The notes beneath the pieces are model-generated. The model searched no databases, had not been told where the DNA came from, and saw nothing but the letters and a program-made list of their open reading frames with translations. Made by a program: the position numbers and the translations under genes. A stretch of 64,000 nucleotides of DNA from Leclercia sp. 29361 (GTDB taxonomy: Bacteria > Pseudomonadota > Gammaproteobacteria > Enterobacterales > Enterobacteriaceae). Shown one piece after another: positions 60,702 through 64,000 of the stretch. The stretch's first letter is position 1; each line of letters opens with the position of its first letter. The DNA lies in contig NZ_CP049786.1 in NCBI RefSeq assembly GCF_011290365.1, forward strand, positions 1,054,001-1,118,000. The letters run 5' to 3'.

Positions 60702-61019
60702 ATGATGATACGTGAACAGATTGAAGATAAGTTAAGGGCGGCGTTTGAACCTGTGTTCCTCGAAGTCGTCGACGAAAGCTATCGTCATAACGTACCGGCA
60801 GGCTCTGAGAGCCACTTCAAAGTGGTGCTGGTCAGCGATCGTTTCGCTGGTGAGCGTTTTCTCAATCGTCACCGTATGATTTACGGAACCCTGACGGAAG
60901 AGCTCTCAACCACGGTCCATGCGCTGGCATTACACACGTATACGATCAAAGAGTGGAAGGGACTGCAGGATACGATTTTCGCCTCGCCACCGTGCCGCGG
61001 GGCCGGGACGATCGCGTAA
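60702..61019 (+). CDS. bolA: BolA family regulator
   Basis: A 105-residue protein involved in shape, stress and iron-sulfur handling with monothiol glutaredoxin. The [23 protein letters not shown] segment carries the conserved His. The start at 60702 gives [15 protein letters not shown] with a GGAGGAG ribosome site. Upstream (60632-60656) GCAAGCGG and CGGCTAAC resemble the gearbox promoter of E. coli bolA, though not closely. Confidence 0.95.
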   Translation: MMIREQIEDKLRAAFEPVFLEVVDESYRHNVPAGSESHFKVVLVSDRFAGERFLNRHRMIYGTLTEELSTTVHALALHTYTIKEWKGLQDTIFASPPCRGAGTIA

Positions 61020-62649
<1,630 letters not shown>

Positions 62650-62676
62650 TTCTGCCTGCTTCGTTTAAAGTTTGAG

Positions 62677-62714
62677 CAAAAAACCCGTTGCCTCCCGGCG
62701 GCGGGTTTTTTTTA
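62677..62714 (+). terminator. Terminator after tig
   Basis: AAAACCCG pairs with CGGGTTTT around a GC-rich loop, followed by a long T run. Confidence 0.85.
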
Positions 62715-62909
62715 TCACGGTTATAAATCCCAAAGCGTGATAAAACGCCTTTTCAGTGTTAGCGTTAAAACAAAAGATTGTTATGCTTGAAATAGGGCTG
62801 AGCCGCCCCCATTAGTGGGGAAGCAGTATTAAAGAGACTGGCTGATAATCCGTCCACAAGGTTACAATCAGTACAGCAGGTATTTTCATTTTTTATCCAG
62901 GAGACGGAA

Positions 62910-63533
62910 ATGTCATACAGTGGCGAACGAGATAACTTTGCACCCCATATGGCGCTGGTGCCAATGGTTATTGAACAAACCTCTCGAGGTGAACGTTCTT
63001 TTGATATCTACTCCCGTCTGCTTAAAGAACGCGTTATCTTCATGACCGGCCAGGTGGAAGACCACATGGCGAACCTGATCGTAGCGCAGATGCTGTTTCT
63101 GGAAGCGGAAAACCCGGAAAAAGACATTTACCTGTACATCAACTCCCCAGGTGGCGTGATCACTGCCGGGATGTCCATTTACGATACCATGCAGTTCATC
63201 AAGCCTGATGTAAGCACCATTTGTATGGGCCAGGCAGCATCGATGGGCGCATTCCTGCTGACCGCAGGGGCGAAAGGTAAGCGTTTCTGCCTGCCGAACT
63301 CGCGCGTAATGATTCACCAGCCGCTGGGCGGGTACCAGGGCCAGGCAACAGACATTGAAATTCATGCCCGTGAAATCCTGAAGGTAAAAGGGCGCATGAA
63401 TGAACTTATGGCTCATCATACGGGTCAATCATTAGAGCAGATCGAGCGTGATACCGAGCGCGATCGCTTCCTGTCCGCACCAGAGGCAGTAGAGTACGGC
63501 TTAGTCGACTCCATTTTGACCCACCGTAATTGA
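62910..63533 (+). CDS. clpP: ATP-dependent Clp protease proteolytic subunit ClpP
   Basis: Serine peptidase forming a double seven-subunit ring that works with ClpX or ClpA. The 207 residues equal E. coli. The catalytic Ser is in GQAASMGAF, the His in MIHQPLGG, and the Asp in the DTERDRF region. An N-terminal propeptide of about 14 residues is expected to be removed. Confidence 0.98.
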   Translation: MSYSGERDNFAPHMALVPMVIEQTSRGERSFDIYSRLLKERVIFMTGQVEDHMANLIVAQMLFLEAENPEKDIYLYINSPGGVITAGMSIYDTMQFIKPDVSTICMGQAASMGAFLLTAGAKGKRFCLPNSRVMIHQPLGGYQGQATDIEIHAREILKVKGRMNELMAHHTGQSLEQIERDTERDRFLSAPEAVEYGLVDSILTHRN

Positions 63534-63660
63534 TGCCCACGGCGCGGGTGTGCCGCTATACTATGGTAGGGCGGCATTTTGCTAATCAGCAGCCTGCGTC
63601 TGAGAATGGCATTTGCGTCGTCATGTGCGGCACAAAGAACTTAAAAAGAGGTTTTGACTC

Positions 63661-64000
63661 ATGACAGATAAACGCAAAGATGGATCGGGCAAACTGCTTT
63701 ATTGCTCTTTTTGCGGCAAAAGCCAGCATGAAGTGCGCAAACTGATTGCCGGGCCATCCGTGTATATCTGCGACGAATGTGTCGACTTATGTAACGACAT
63801 CATCCGCGAAGAGATTAAAGAAGTCGCACCACACCGTGAGCGCAGCGCGTTACCTACGCCGCATGAAATCCGTCATCATCTTGATGACTACGTCATCGGC
63901 CAGGAACAGGCGAAGAAAGTGCTGGCAGTGGCGGTGTACAACCACTACAAACGTCTGCGTAACGGGGATAACAGCAACGGCGTTGAGCTGGGCAAAAGTA
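63661..64000 (+). CDS. clpX: ClpX ATPase subunit (3' end outside the window)
   Basis: The first 113 codons of the AAA+ unfoldase partner of ClpP. The start [20 protein letters not shown] leads into the N-terminal zinc domain with four Cys (CSFC ... CDEC), followed by the linker and the beginning of the AAA+ domain ([27 protein letters not shown]). The frame is open to the window end. AAAAAGAGG lies just upstream. Confidence 0.97.
   Translation, partial: MTDKRKDGSGKLLYCSFCGKSQHEVRKLIAGPSVYICDECVDLCNDIIREEIKEVAPHRERSALPTPHEIRHHLDDYVIGQEQAKKVLAVAVYNHYKRLRNGDNSNGVELGKS

Overview
This window is a piece of a chromosome from a gamma-proteobacterium of the family Enterobacteriaceae, most like the Enterobacter/Lelliottia/Leclercia group. 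The evidence is the gene order, which follows E. coli from brnQ to clpX with near-identical proteins, plus REP/BIME elements of the enteric type. This lineage call is an inference; no 16S gene is present.

Backbone, left part (1-31456): brnQ (cut by the window edge), proY, malZ with likely MalT boxes, a two-gene DUF2339/DUF3999 unit, a 2-Cys peroxiredoxin, acpH, the queA-tgt-yajC-secD-secF cluster, a VOC protein with a YafY-like WYL regulator, tsx, yajI, nrdR-ribD-ribH-nusB-thiL, yajO, the dxs-ispA-xseB operon, thiI, yajL/panE, yajQ and yajR. pgpA, which follows thiL in E. coli, is absent; a REP element sits directly after the thiL stop.

Island (about 31.5-52.9 kb): between yajR and cyoE, which are neighbours in E. 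coli, lies about 21 kb of visibly more AT-rich DNA. It carries 17 tightly packed plus-strand genes, framed at both ends by minus-strand genes for small double-glycine-type leader peptides. In order these are: a two-partner secretion pair (TpsA exoprotein, TpsB transporter); a type II fatty-acid/polyketide set (AcpS-type PPTase, ketoreductase, dehydratase, ACP, GcvT-like protein, a ketosynthase fused to a second ketosynthase-like half that has lost its catalytic residues, a further ketosynthase, a divergent thiolase-fold protein); a Lol/MacB-like export set (ATPase, periplasmic helical protein, FtsX-type permease, LolA-like protein, outer-membrane barrel); a malonyl-CoA:ACP transacylase; and a membrane protein of unknown role.

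The biosynthetic content (MAT, KR, ACP, DH, GcvT-like, KS, PPTase) parallels the group B streptococcal cyl operon that makes the haemolytic polyene granadaene. The KS-CLF arrangement and the LolA-like protein parallel Gram-negative aryl polyene clusters. My reading is a polyene or unusual lipid made on an ACP and moved to the outer membrane. The two flanking peptides contain 11-residue repeats, the periodicity of lipid-binding amphipathic helices in apolipoproteins and synuclein, so they may be carriers for the product. This is a hypothesis, not a known system. The ATPase gene ends at an in-frame TGA that looks like a recent CGA-to-TGA change.

Backbone, right part (53037-64000): the cytochrome bo3 operon cyoABCDE, ampG, yajG, bolA, tig, clpP and the start of clpX.
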